From Rhabdophis nuchalis (lineage: Eukaryota; Chordata; Lepidosauria; Squamata; Natricidae), in contig CM077644.1 in the NCBI GenBank assembly GCA_039707465.1, positions 195,893,962-195,957,961 of the forward strand: DNA of 64,000 nucleotides, written 5' to 3'. Below the pieces are notes generated by a model. That model saw only the letters and a list, made by a program, of their open reading frames with translations, did not search any database and was not told the DNA's origin. Position numbers and translations under genes: made by a program. Positions 10,201 through 20,960 of the stretch are shown one piece after another. Each line of letters begins with the position of its first letter. The stretch's first letter is position 1.

Positions 10201-10835
10201 GACATCAATATTCCAATACTAACCAAGATAGTGTGCACTTTACATTTTATTTCAAATTATAAAAGTCATACTTGGGAATATTTAAAGGAGCAAAAATTGA
10301 TGCATTTCTTGGTCTTTGGCTCTCAGTGAAGTGAAAGACATATTAACTAAGGTTGTGGACAGCTTCAAAGAAATGCTTAGCTTTGAAGAAGTTTTCAATG
10401 AAATAAGGCTCTTAGGTTGATTGTTGAAGCAATGTGCTCTCCTCACTTTTAAAACCAAAGTGAAATGACTAAGTGAGATTGACAACAGTGTATATTAAAA
10501 ATGATTAATTTAGTCTTTAGACATCTTGCTTGTTTGTAAGCAAGTGATGTGCCCAGAACTACCTACACTGTTACATTTTGGCCCAGTTGAAATTTCTGGG
10601 CAGTCCATAGTGCAGTTCCAAATAAAGTGCATTACAGTAGTCCATAAGGAAATGACTAGGGCATGAGAAAGCTTGAGCAGGATGCCACTATTCAAGAATT
10701 TGCACAATTGCCACATAAGATGTTGTTGATCTTGGCTGTAAAAAACAGGAACCATGAAACTAAGGGAATCGCCAAATTGTGTCTGAGTAAACAGTACTCC
10801 ATCAATAGTTAAAGATCTGTGAAAAACATGTTAAG
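10201..10835 (-). pseudogene. Decayed CR1/L2-like reverse transcriptase fragment in otherwise unassigned DNA
   Basis: On the minus strand between about 10760 and 10510, two frames joined by a shift show HALVIS, then DYCNALYLEL, then LPRNFNWAKM. These correspond to the ALVTSRLDYCNALYMGLPLR block of the LINE family. No other block is readable. The rest, 10201-10500, shows nothing I can name. Confidence 0.5.
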
Positions 10836-10840
10836 TGACT

Positions 10841-10861
10841 GCGCAGGCGCGAAGATGGCGG
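10841..10861 (+). promoter_or_regulatory. YY1-like and NRF1-like motifs at the LINE 5' end
   Basis: AAGATGGCGG at 10852-10861 matches the core of the YY1 consensus, and gcgcaggcgc at 10841-10850 resembles an NRF1 site. YY1 sites near the first base of mammalian L1 elements position transcription start, so a similar role for this LINE is inference. Confidence 0.45.
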
Positions 10862-11838
10862 TCTGCCTCTGAGCTCCGTTGGGTTCTGGAGCTTGTTGGC
10901 TTATTAAAACATGCAGCCCGGTCTGTTTTCCATTTCTAAGGGCCGGGCCCAGTGAGTTGCTTACCCTAGCAATGGTTTGAGATCTGGACGGCTCTCTAGG
11001 GTAAGACAGCGGCGGAGATATTGCCGAGGACGCCGGGCGTGGATGGCGGCGGAAACGTGGCGGCCGGAACGTGGCGGCCGGAACGCAGACCCGAGGAGAA
11101 GGAGGAAAAGGAGGTCGATGCGAGGGCCGATGTGAGTGCCGTTTTGAGCCGTTTTGAGCTGAGGCCAGGAGGACGTGGTGGCCGGGGCTAGAGCGGCGCT
11201 GGGATGATCCGCGGCGCTGGGATGATCTACGGAGCCGCGTTGCCGAGCTGGGGTGAGCTGTTGAGCTGGAGGTCATCGGGGAGATTTGGAAATGGAGGAG
11301 AGACCGGATCGGGCCGGGCCGGGCTGGGAGAGGAGCGGCCGGCCCGAGGCCTCTAGGAGGAGGTGAGATTCTTTTTGGGCAGCAGAGAGAACGGCTGGAA
11401 GATCTGAACTAATGGCCGTGGCGTATGCATCCTGTGTGATCGAGGCCTATAAGATCTGGACGACCGAGGCCTATAAGAACTGTTATCCGGGCCTGGCCAG
11501 GAGTAGGAGGAATGCCTTGGCCTGGCCTTTTCCTGAGAGGATGCAAGACCAGAAGAGCCCTTTAAAAAAAAATCTGGGCTCCAGAGACTGCCCCCTCCCT
11601 CCCCTCCTCCACCCCCAACGATTCCCCAAATTACACTCTTGACCCCCCCTCCACCCGGACTGATAGATTGATTGACTATTTCTAACATCTGCAATGAATT
11701 TTTGAGATCAAGCCGGACTATATCCCACTGTGCATGTGAATTATTTAATTATTACTTTCAACATCTATTTTTACCATTCTAATTGTCAACATGCTCCCCA
11801 TAATTAACTTTGACCCATTTTATATCTCGTATTTATAG

Positions 11839-14800
11839 TTGTATTATATTTTTATATCTATATATTTATATATTTATGTATTTATATGTGTATATGTATT
11901 TATATATTTATATTTATATACTATAATTATGACTATGTACTCTGTGGCAGACCTTATGCTTCTGCGAGAGTCCCCGCTCTCGCAGGTTTGGCCCTCCTCG
12001 TTAACGAGGGCCCGCCTCGAGGAGGGATTTATTAATCCGGAGAGGTGGGCGAAGCGCGGTCTCAGGGGTTTTTTAGTTAGGAAATTGTTTAAATTATCTT
12101 TTTTAGGGGGTTCAAGGGAGGGGGGTAGATATAGACAGATGGAGATGGAAACAGCAATTAGTAGTAAGGGCCAGGATAGCAGTCGACGGCGGGAAGCGGA
12201 AGGCGAAAGGCAGGGGGATATTCGAGTCGTTCCTCAGGAGGGCATACCAATTCAGAGGGTCGTGGGGAGGGGCAGGACCGAGGGGAGACAATTTTCATCC
12301 TCCCGGTTGGTGGCACGCAGCCGTTGGTTACAGACGGTCGGGTGCCACAACCCTCGCAGGCTAGGTGGCCAGGGAATACAGAGCCAGGGTCTGCGGCTGA
12401 TGTTTTGCAACGCCAGGTCCGTTGTCAACAAAGCCCCCCTCATTAGTGACCTTGTGTCAGAGGGGGAGCCGGACCTGGTAGGAATAGCGGAGACCTGGTT
12501 GGGCCACGAGGGAGGTCATCCCCTCGTTGAAATGTGCCCACCAGGTTACCGCGCATTTCATCAGCCGCGGGCCCTAGGCAGGGGTGGTGGGGTAGCGGTC
12601 ATTATCAAGGAAGGCCTGGAGCCGAGAGAGACCATTGTGCCGCAGACCTCTGGCTGTGAGTCCCTCTGCATGAAGTGGGGCCTAGGGAGGCAGTTGGGCT
12701 TGCTGGTTGTATACCTGGCTCCCCGCTATGTAGCAGCAGCCCTGCCCGAGCTCCTGGAGGTGATCGCTACGGTGGCAGTGGAGACCCCCAGACTTATAGT
12801 TATGGGGGACTTTAACCTGCCATCGTTGGGCGAATCATCCGTGGTAGCTCGGGAGTTCATGGCTTCCATGACGGCCATGGACCTGACCCAAGTAATTCAT
12901 GGCCCCACCCATGAGGGTGGACATACGCCGGACCTCATCTTCGTCTCGGGCCAATGGAAGAGTGATCTGGGTACAGGGGACATAGACATCATACCCTTGT
13001 CATGGTCAGACCACTCACTTCTCCGACTCGACTTTCCGACCGCTGCTCCCCTCCGCGGGGAGGCGGAACCAGAGTTACCAATCTGGTACCGCCCCAGGCG
13101 CTTGATGGACCCGGATGGGTTCCAGACAGTGCTTGGGCCATTTCCTGTATCCCTGACCCGCGCCCCGATGGAGGACCTCACGGCCGCATGGAATAGTGCG
13201 GCCGTGGGAGCCTTGGATCGGGTCGCGCCCTTGCGGCCTCTCTCGCGGCGGCGAACCACCCTGGCTCCTTGGTTTACTGAGGGGCTGCGGGTGATGAAAC
13301 GCCGCAAGAGATGCCTAGAGAGAAGATGGAGGGCTAGCCGCTCTGAATCTGACCGGACACAGGTAAGAGCCCATTTACGGACTTACATTGTGGCGCTGAG
13401 GGTGGCCAAACGTCATCATTGTGCCACCCTCATAGCATCCGCAGAAAACCGCCCTGCCGCCCTGTTTAGGGTGACCCGTTCCCTCCTCCAACAGAGGGAG
13501 CGGGAAGCCCCGTTACAGGGTAGGGCAGAGGAATTTGTGATTTTTCTGCAGGAGAAAACCGCCCAGATACAGAGTGAGCTAGCCCCCATTCATGGCCCAG
13601 TGGGATGCCACGAGGGAGATCTTGTTTGGGAGGAGTTTGACCCCGTTACTTCCGAGGATATGGACAGGTTACGTGGGCGACTGCGAGCCACCACATGTTC
13701 ATTGGACCCGTGCCCCTCCTGGCTTGTACTGGCATCCTGGGAGGTGACACGAGGCTGGCTCCAAGAGGTTATCAACGCATCCTTGAGTGAGGGTTCCTTG
13801 CCTGCCTCCCTAAAAGAGGCTATGGTGAGGCCCCTCCTCAAGAAGCCCTCCTTGGACCCAGCTATTTTGAACAACTACCGTCCAGTCTCCAACCTTCCCT
13901 TCTTGGCGAAGGTTGTTGAGAGTGTGGTGGCACAACAGTTTCCCCGTCACCTGGAGGAAGTTGACTATCTAGATCCGCGCCAGTCCGGCTTTCGGCCCGG
14001 GCATAGCACCGAGACGGCATTGGTCGCGTTGGTAGATGATCTCTGGAGGGCCAGAGATGGGGGATGTTCCTCCATCCTGGTCCTATTAGACCTCTCAGCG
14101 GCTTTCGATACCATCGACCATGGTATCCTATTGCATCGGCTGGGGGGGTTGGGGGTGGGAGGCACTGTTTTGCGGTGGTTCTCCTCCTACCTCTCTGGCC
14201 GATCGCAATTTGTGCGGGCAGGAGAGCAGAGGTCGACCCCGAGACCCCTCACATGCGGGGTGCCTCAGGGGTCGGTCCTCTCGCCTCTCCTGTTTAATGC
14301 ATATATGAAGCCGTTGGGTGAGATCATCCGTGGTTTTGGGGTAGAGTACCATCTGTACGCTGATGACACCCAGCTGTACATATCTACCCCAAACCACCCC
14401 AACGATGCCGTAGCGGTGATGTGCCAGTGCCTGGAAGCCGTGCGGATCTGGATGGGAAGTAACGGACTTAGGCTCAACCCGACCAAGACCGAGTGGCTGT
14501 GGTTTCCGGCTGCCCGATTCAACCAGCTTTCTCCAACGCTGGCCATAGGGGGCGAACATCTTGCCCCTGTGGATGGGGCGCGCAATTTGGGTGTCCTCCT
14601 GGATACCCGGCTGTCTATGGAAGAGCAAGTGACAGCCGTGGCCAGGAGGGCGTTTTACCAGGTTCGCCTGGTTCGCCAATTGCGCCCCCTATTGGATCGG
14701 GACGCCCTTCGCACAGTCACTCATGCCCTCGTGACATCCCGACTGGACTATTGTAACTCTCTCTACATGGGGCTCCCCTTGAGGTGCACCCGGAGGCTTC

Positions 14801-15204
14801 AGTTAGTTCAGAATGCGGCCGCGCGAGCAATTATGGGCACCTCTAGGTTTGCCCACGTAACACCGCTCTTGCGCGAGCTGCACTGGCTACCTGTCGTCTT
14901 CCGGGTGCGCTTCAAGGTGTTAGTTATCATCTTCAAAGCGCTCCATGGCTCGGGACCTAGCTATCTGCGAGATCGGATCCTGCCCCACACATCCTCACGA
15001 CCGATTCGCTCCCACAGAGAGGGGCTTCTCCGGGTGCCGTCCACTAGACTTTGTCAGCGGGCGACGCCCAGGGGAAGGGCGCTCTCTGTGGCGGGCCCGG
15101 CCCTCTGGAACGACCTTCCCCCTGATATTAGAACGACCACCGACCTCCGCTCCTTCCGTGTAAAATTGAAGACCCATCTCTTTCGACTGGCCGGCCTTGA
15201 ATAG
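11839..15204 (+). CDS. LINE endonuclease-reverse transcriptase polyprotein, uninterrupted
   Basis: The frame encodes an APE-type endonuclease followed by a reverse transcriptase. In the endonuclease, CNARSVVNK carries the first Asn, E218 lies in GIAETWL, D324 and N326 in MGDFNLP, and D391-H392 in SWSDHSLL. In the reverse transcriptase, NNYRPVSNLPFLAKVVE starts the fingers, D751 lies in LLDLSAAFDTIDH, GVPQGSVLSPLLF follows, and the catalytic YADD is at 840-843. C-terminal blocks are SRLDYCNSLYMGLPLRCTRR, LHWLPV and AGPALWNDLPP. The first 30 residues are translated AT-repeat, so the true start is probably M33 (ATG at 11935) or M31. The product would nick target DNA and copy its own RNA there. 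No ORF1 was recognised in the 5' kilobase. No stop or frameshift interrupts the domains, so this copy could be functional. Confidence 0.9.
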   Translation: MYYIFISIYLYIYVFICVYVFIYLYLYTIIMTMYSVADLMLLRESPLSQVWPSSLTRARLEEGFINPERWAKRGLRGFLVRKLFKLSFLGGSREGGRYRQMEMETAISSKGQDSSRRREAEGERQGDIRVVPQEGIPIQRVVGRGRTEGRQFSSSRLVARSRWLQTVGCHNPRRLGGQGIQSQGLRLMFCNARSVVNKAPLISDLVSEGEPDLVGIAETWLGHEGGHPLVEMCPPGYRAFHQPRALGRGGGVAVIIKEGLEPRETIVPQTSGCESLCMKWGLGRQLGLLVVYLAPRYVAAALPELLEVIATVAVETPRLIVMGDFNLPSLGESSVVAREFMASMTAMDLTQVIHGPTHEGGHTPDLIFVSGQWKSDLGTGDIDIIPLSWSDHSLLRLDFPTAAPLRGEAEPELPIWYRPRRLMDPDGFQTVLGPFPVSLTRAPMEDLTAAWNSAAVGALDRVAPLRPLSRRRTTLAPWFTEGLRVMKRRKRCLERRWRASRSESDRTQVRAHLRTYIVALRVAKRHHCATLIASAENRPAALFRVTRSLLQQREREAPLQGRAEEFVIFLQEKTAQIQSELAPIHGPVGCHEGDLVWEEFDPVTSEDMDRLRGRLRATTCSLDPCPSWLVLASWEVTRGWLQEVINASLSEGSLPASLKEAMVRPLLKKPSLDPAILNNYRPVSNLPFLAKVVESVVAQQFPRHLEEVDYLDPRQSGFRPGHSTETALVALVDDLWRARDGGCSSILVLLDLSAAFDTIDHGILLHRLGGLGVGGTVLRWFSSYLSGRSQFVRAGEQRSTPRPLTCGVPQGSVLSPLLFNAYMKPLGEIIRGFGVEYHLYADDTQLYISTPNHPNDAVAVMCQCLEAVRIWMGSNGLRLNPTKTEWLWFPAARFNQLSPTLAIGGEHLAPVDGARNLGVLLDTRLSMEEQVTAVARRAFYQVRLVRQLRPLLDRDALRTVTHALVTSRLDYCNSLYMGLPLRCTRRLQLVQNAAARAIMGTSRFAHVTPLLRELHWLPVVFRVRFKVLVIIFKALHGSGPSYLRDRILPHTSSRPIRSHREGLLRVPSTRLCQRATPRGRALSVAGPALWNDLPPDIRTTTDLRSFRVKLKTHLFRLAGLE

Positions 15205-15400
15205 TTCTCTCTGTCTTTTAATTATAAATTTTAAATGGGTTTTTAATTTATGTTTTTAGCACGGGTAGATTTATTTAATTCGATTTTAAGAAATATTTGT
15301 ATTATTGTATATTGTTTTTAATTATGCCTGTGCACCGCCCCGGGTCCCTGTGGGGAGAGGGTGCGGTTAATAAATCCCAATTTATTATTATTATTATATT

Positions 15401-15832
15401 ATGTTGAGCTAATCATTGCTTACATTCTTCCTCTCCACCTGATTGGGGGAGAGTACAAAGAATCAGTTTCCAATCTTCCTACCTAGAGTAAATTTTGGCA
15501 AGTATTCCCTTACCCCTACCAAATTACTAGTGCTCACCTCCATGTTTTTCTTTATACTTTGCGCATTACATGAGTGTTTTGCAAAATGAATTCTGTGATG
15601 GGAAACTACACAAGGAAAAAGCAACTGGAAAAACATAACAAAAGCACTAAAATCTTCTAAAAGAGCTCTTGAATTCTGAATGCCAGCATCTTAACAAATC
15701 TGCAGCCAAGTATTTTTCTCAATGGGTATAGCCATTGTTGCATCTTGCAAAGGGATTGGGGAAAGAGCTCCACTGAATACATAAAAAGTATGATTTTGAA
15801 GGCCAGTTTAATGGTTGACTTGACACAAGAGC
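15401..15832. other. No recognised feature
   Basis: This is AT-rich non-coding sequence between the LINE tail and a hAT element. No coding or repeat signature was seen. Confidence 0.4.
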
Positions 15833-16158
15833 TTGAACATCAGTGGTGGGATTCAATTTTTTTTTACTATTTTTTACTGTGGCGTGGCTTGGTGGGGGTG
15901 GAATGGCTTGGTGGGTGTGGCTTGGTGGGCATGGCAGGGAAAGGATACTGTAAAATCTCCATTCCCACCCCACTCCAGGGGAAGCTTATTGCAAAATCCC
16001 CATTTCCTCCTGATCAGCTGGGACTCAGGAGGCAGAGAATAGACGGAGGAGGGGCCAGACAGATGTTGTATTTACTGGTTCTCCAAACTACTCAAAGTTT
16101 CTGCTACCAGTTCTCCAGAATTGGTCAAAACCTGCTAAATACCACCTCTGTTGAACAT
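15833..16158. mobile_element. hAT MITE with perfect 8-bp target duplication
   Basis: The element at 15841-16150 starts CAGTGGTGGGATTCAA and ends ATACCACCTCTG. It is flanked by TTGAACAT at 15833-15840 and 16151-16158. At 310 bases it encodes no protein. The internal tggcttggtgggcatgg repeats are shared with a truncated relative at 61671. Confidence 0.93.
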
Positions 16159-16410
16159 GTGAGATAAACATTCCCAGTACTGGTATAACAGATTACTTTG
16201 AAATCTGAACAGCCATACTAATTCAAAGAAAAGTACCAATTTTACTATACTTTTTAATCAAATGGAATCAGTTCCCCAAACAGGTGATACTGGTTTGGAA
16301 TCAATGAACTCCAAAGCCATTACTGAAATGGCACAGAGTGGGTCAGAAATCTATGTGGAAGTATTCTCTGGTGTTATTAATACATGATTTGGGTTCCATT
16401 CCTTGGTACA

Positions 16411-16765
16411 GGTAGTCCTTGACTTACAACCATTTGTGTAATGACCATTCAAAGTTACAACAGGACTGAAAAACACACATATGATCATTGCAGCATCCCC
16501 ATGGACAGGTGATGAAAATTTGGGTGCTTGGCAACTGGCATGTATTTATGACAGTTGCAGTGTCCCGCATGTGATCACTTTTTGTGGCCTTCTGACAAGC
16601 AAAGTCAATGGGGAAGAAAGATTCACTTAACAACTGTATTATTAACTACAGTATTCAGTTAACAACTGTGGCAAGAAAGGTTGTAAAATGGGGCAAAACC
16701 CACTTAACAAATTTTTCACTTAGCAATAGACATTTGGGACTCAGTTGTCATCCAATTAAGCACAA
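16411..16765 (+). repeat. Pogo/Tigger-like terminal-repeat element
   Basis: It starts caggtagtccttgacttac and continues through blocks shared with the copy at 18594, such as gcagcatccccatgg, gacaagcaaagtcaatggg and aacaactgtggcaagaaagg. The right terminus is decayed. Confidence 0.75.
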
Positions 16766-18593
16766 GACTATGTATTTCTATACGAATGCCTGCTAGAGAG
16801 TTTCTTTAAGTGGACAGCTTGTTTGGAATACTTAGATAACTGAAAATGGACCTGAAATGTCTCTTAGAGAAAAAACAATAGCATTTAGGAATATAACACT
16901 AAATTATATTGATCAATTGAATAATAATTACCATTAACTTTTGGGATTTTTTTTGTCAGTGTTCATTTTTTTCCAGCTGTATCATCACTTTTATTAAAAC
17001 AACGCCTAAAGCTTGCATTTTTATAACTCTTACCATTCATTAAGTTTGATGAAGGAACTTCCAAAAATTGGGCTCTATGTTAAGCCATTACACTATCTGA
17101 ATCACAGAAAGCTGCATGATCTTTCAGCATTGTGCCATCATGATGCACTCCCCAACCCTTTAGGAGATGTGTGTGACATCAATGACAGACATAAAAATAA
17201 GGCGAAGTTTGTATTGCAATACTGGGGTGGTGCTTTCTTCATTTGCCCCCATTGGACTCTGTGGATACCTCTGGTATCGATACTCAGGCTTTTCCTACAT
17301 GGGCCTTGATTAATTCAGAGGATTGTTTGCAAATCCATGTATTCTGAGGGGACTCTGACCTCATTATAACCAACAGCTTTGCAATATTATATAACAGCTT
17401 TCTGGATGTGGCCATTGCTTTCTTTTGTTTCCTAAAGCAACTATTGCTTTTCTTGATGATTTTTATTAAATTTAGTGGTTTTACTACTGTTATCTTCTGT
17501 GAGTCAGAATTATATTAGACACTAAGACATTTCTACTAAAAATATGTATTACTCACTTCAGGAATCAATATAAGATTTCAACCTTATTTACCTTTATACT
17601 TAAACTACTTCTGCTTACAATTAAATATGAGCTCGATAACGGCTTATAACTGCATAAACAAGTGCAAGCATATCCATATTTTTGCAAGCAAGAAAAGTAT
17701 TGCAGTTTAAATGTTCAAGGTTTTCAGCTGAATCCATTCCGAAACTATATTCTCTCATTTGTATTACAAAACTTAGTTGTTTTTAAAAAAGAGGAGATAC
17801 TATAGTCATATTCTCTCTAATGTGGAACATCATTTCAAAATGTTGCAGAATCCTGTCAGCATTATCCATTTATAGCTAAAATTCTCTGCATACTATAAAT
17901 TTCCTCCTGCACGTTGGTACTCTATGATTTGCCTCTAAGTAATATTAATCCAGTGCTTCCTTCTAAGACAGCACAGCAGTATCAAACACTAACCATGTAT
18001 ATTTAATAAACTGTCATATTCATTTATCTTCCTGAGCAGCCAACATGTCCCTTTCCAGCTGTGTTCCTGCAATTTAAGATTAGTAATTGTTTAACATCCA
18101 TCATACATAAAGAGAATTGTCCTTACCCACTTAACTCTTGACCAAAGAGCAGTAACTGGAGCTTGTCAGTTTCTTTTGTGTCTTAGTTGATGTTTGCAGA
18201 TGAGAAAGCACAGATAAAAATGTTTAACAGAATCCCCTGTGTTTTTACTAAGTGAGGAAGCAAGCCGTCCATGAGAGCAGAGAGAAATAAATATGCAAAA
18301 AGAAACAAATCACACACAGAGATAAGGCCATAATGCATGGTGGATAAAAAGCGGTCTAGTGAGCTCTAAACCGGACAGTAACTGTAGTTTAAATGAAATT
18401 GTTTTAGCTTACTTTAGTTTAGCTAGTTTAATATTTATTATATTTCTTCATTCATGAGAGATACCAGGACAGAGTACTTAATGTGATACATTTCAGTATA
18501 AACAAGAAAATGGTGTGAAAATATTGCAAATAAATGAGGTAAACACACCAGTCATTTAGAAATCGAAATGAAAGATCATTGTGTGAAAAGCAT
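16766..18593. other. No recognised feature, partly low-repeat DNA
   Basis: I found no element ends, coding domains or tandem repeats. The 98-aa frame at 17013-17309 is unrecognised. The absence of obvious repeats over 1.8 kb makes 17900-18400 worth an alignment for conserved non-coding sequence. Confidence 0.35.
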
Positions 18594-18995
18594 TACAGGT
18601 AGTTCTTGTCTTGTTCATTTGGTGACCATTTAAAGTTACCACAAAAAACACTGAAAAAAGTGATTTATGACCATTTTTCACAGTTACAACTATTGTAGCA
18701 TCCTCATGATCAAGGGGTCAAAATTCAGATGCTTGGCAACTGGTGCATATTTATGACCGTTGCTGTGTTCCAAGGTCATGTGATCCCCTTTTTGTGACGT
18801 CCTGACAAGCAAAGTCAATGGGGAAGCCAGATTTACTTATCATCCGGATTACCAATTTATCAACTGCAATGATTCACTTAACAACTATGGCAAGAAAGTT
18901 TGTAAAATGGGACAAAAATTGCTTAATCAATGTTTCACTTAATGACAGAAATTTTGGGCTCAATTGTGGTCGTAAGTTGGGGACTACCTATATTT
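18594..18995 (+). repeat. Pogo/Tigger-like terminal-repeat element, both ends present
   Basis: The left end is caggtagttcttgtc and the right end, read inward, is taggtagtccccaac, giving terminal inverted repeats of about 15 bases. TA lies on both sides, which fits the TA target of Tc1/mariner/pogo elements. The body is collinear with the copy at 16411. No transposase is encoded. Confidence 0.78.
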
Positions 18996-19260
18996 CATGC
19001 AAGTAAAGGAGTATTTATTTATTTGAATTTATTAGCTGCCCAATTCCAATGGACTTTAGTATCTCTACTGGGAATTGACCGGTGTCAATACATAGAAACT
19101 CCTTACTTTTGTAATATATATTTCTTCACTGATACTATTTTTTTTTTGGGGGGGGGGGAAGAGCCTCCCAAAATGTTTTAATTCTTGGATAGAGTTTTCT
19201 GGGGCAAGAGGTAGCAGCTATCACGTTCACTTTAGCATCTTGAACTTTGTAACAGTGAAA

Positions 19261-19376
19261 CAGTGTTTCTCAACCTAAGCAATTTTTAAGATATGTGGAT
19301 TCCAACTCCATGCTTGCTGTGGAATTCTGGGAATTGCAATCCCCAATCCTGAATTTGCTAAGTTTGAGAAACACTG
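19261..19376. repeat. Small palindromic MITE
   Basis: The ends are CAGTGTTTCTCAACCT and, read inward from the right, CAGTGTTTCTCAAACTT. The inner part is itself palindromic around ggaattctgggaattgcaat. Fragments of the same repeat are visible near 4950, 33500 and 48290. Flanking octamers do not match, so the target duplication has decayed. A short LINE-tail-like stretch lies just before at 19015-19060. Confidence 0.7.
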
Positions 19377-20339
19377 ATATAATATCTTTACATCTACTTA
19401 AAAATAAGCCCCACTAAGTTCAGTGAAACTAAATTTTTATGTGATCTAAAATTTTCTACCACTTAGGTGATTTCTGGATCACGTAAAAAAGATGCCAATC
19501 ACAGGACTTTTAATAAGAGGAAATACACAGCAATTTAACTTTAATTAGCAGTGTGAGAACAAACAGCCATGCTACATTGATTAAGGGAATATGTGTAACA
19601 GGTGAATCAGGGATAGAAATCTTTGTAATATACTGAGGAAAGATTCTATTAATATTTTCTCCTCTTCTGTAAGAAAGGCACACCCTTTCGCAAAATGAGT
19701 TAATATCCAAATTATCTTCTCACATAAGTATAGTAATGTCAACTGTAACTTGAAGTCCCTAATATAGCTAAACCGATTTTGGATATAAAAGCTATCTATT
19801 AAGGGTAGCGCATATTTTGTCTTTGCAAGGTTAGGGAAGACTGTGACTGAGCTATTATAAGGGGGGGGAAAAGTCTGAAAATTCGGGGCACTGTTGACAA
19901 CAGTAAACTAGAAGGAACCAGTACTGGGTTGGTGGAAAACAGCTTTCTAAGTTCCTATACTATAGCTTCATGACTATCTCTTGACAAGGGAGGATTAAAT
20001 ATTGTAGTAATCCCTATACCCGAGCTTTAATCCTAAATCCCGAGGGACCATCAACTGAAACAGATTACAGCCTATGGTTTTAAAGCCAAACTATAAAAAA
20101 TATTTGGCAGGAGTGGGAGGAAGTCTAGACAGAAACTGAGTCCAATATCCACAAAATAGAGCTCTGATACATTGAGGTTTTACTGCATATGTGTTGTTCT
20201 GATACAGTATATTAAGGTTGCATGATAATTTCTAATTATCATTATTATTATTATGGTTTGGAGCACTCTTATCCAGATGTTTAGACTTGTTTTTTGCATT
20301 TTTATCCACATGTTAAGTCCTTCCCGAGAATCTGGAATG
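19377..20339. other. No recognised feature
   Basis: This is AT-rich DNA with poly(G) at 19861-19868 and a short ATT run at 20240-20252. No gene or element ends were seen. Confidence 0.4.
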
Positions 20340-20960
20340 GGTGGATGTTATTTTTTTTTTACAGTATTAAAGGAATGCAAGTGGTTCCAAGTGAAGCTGC
20401 CTTTTGCAATTGACTGATAATGATATGTTAATTCCAATGTTCACATGTGCTCCAGATATGTTGGAATTGCAACCAAAATGCCTATTTCTATTGGTATTAT
20501 CTTTGCTTTGTTTTTCCACAGTTATTCTACTTTTATTTGCTGGTCTTTCTAGTAGTCTGTGATTTTCTCCAGTTCTTTTGTCTCCCATTCTGCTGTTTCC
20601 AAGTTCTGCAACATCTACCTTTTATTTCTTATTGACAGTTGTTAAGTCTGGTGTTACTTGTCAGGTGCTAGTGTGTTGCATTCTAAAGTCCCCAAATACT
20701 CCAGCATCTTCATTTTCTATAAACATTTGCCTATTTTATGTTCACACCAGTTCTTGCTAACAGGAAAATTGTATTTCTTGCATTTCTTCCAATGTACCAT
20801 TGTTGCTATTTTTTGATGCTGTTGTTTATAGTAACTCTGTGTGATCTTCTTGGCAGATAACTAGGGGGTCCACTGTTTACTTTCTTTAGCTCCTTTACAG
20901 AGGCAGCATTTGCTTTCTGTTGTCACTTTCTATGTTATAATATAGTCCGAGACACACATG
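20340..20960 (-). pseudogene. R2/R4-type LINE, C-terminal ORF remnant
   Basis: Reading the minus strand in shifting frames gives a Cys motif (QCCLCKGAKES), then VHWKKCKKYNFP, NWCEHKIGKCL, ENEDAG with DFRMQ, and later KELEKITDY, LWKNKAKIIPI and IGILVAIPTYLEHM. These follow the order of the C-terminal region of R2/R4-group LINE proteins: a CCHC-like finger, a WDF-Q-D block, a PD-(D/E)XK-type nuclease region, then KYQDLK and VIPVVIGALG-like blocks. Several stops and shifts make it inactive. A second copy of the group lies at 38056-38945. Confidence 0.7.

Larger units (their letters stand above)
10838..15400 (+). mobile_element. Near full-length CR1/L2-type LINE
   Basis: A CpG-rich 5' region (10838-11650) starts with actgcgcaggcgcgaagatg and contains short tandem GTGGCGGCCGGAAC units near 11055-11085. 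It passes through a C-rich and then an AT-rich stretch into a 1121-codon frame, 11839-15204. The 3' UTR holds the family signature gcaccgccccgggtccctg and ends in an ATT repeat near 15385-15400. Four truncated relatives occur at 3085, 41866, 47330 and 53912. A clean target duplication was not found: atgttaag on the left and atgttgag on the right are only suggestive. CR1/L2 elements use target-primed reverse transcription at the 3' tail. Confidence 0.88.

Noticed and set aside
12897..15177. Several frames overlapping the LINE on other strands and frames
   Set aside because: They are shadows of the GC-rich LINE coding sequence.
10838..15420. Target duplication for the full-length LINE (atgttaag/atgttgag)
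   Set aside because: One mismatch in a short common word and unclear boundaries. Not strong enough to claim.
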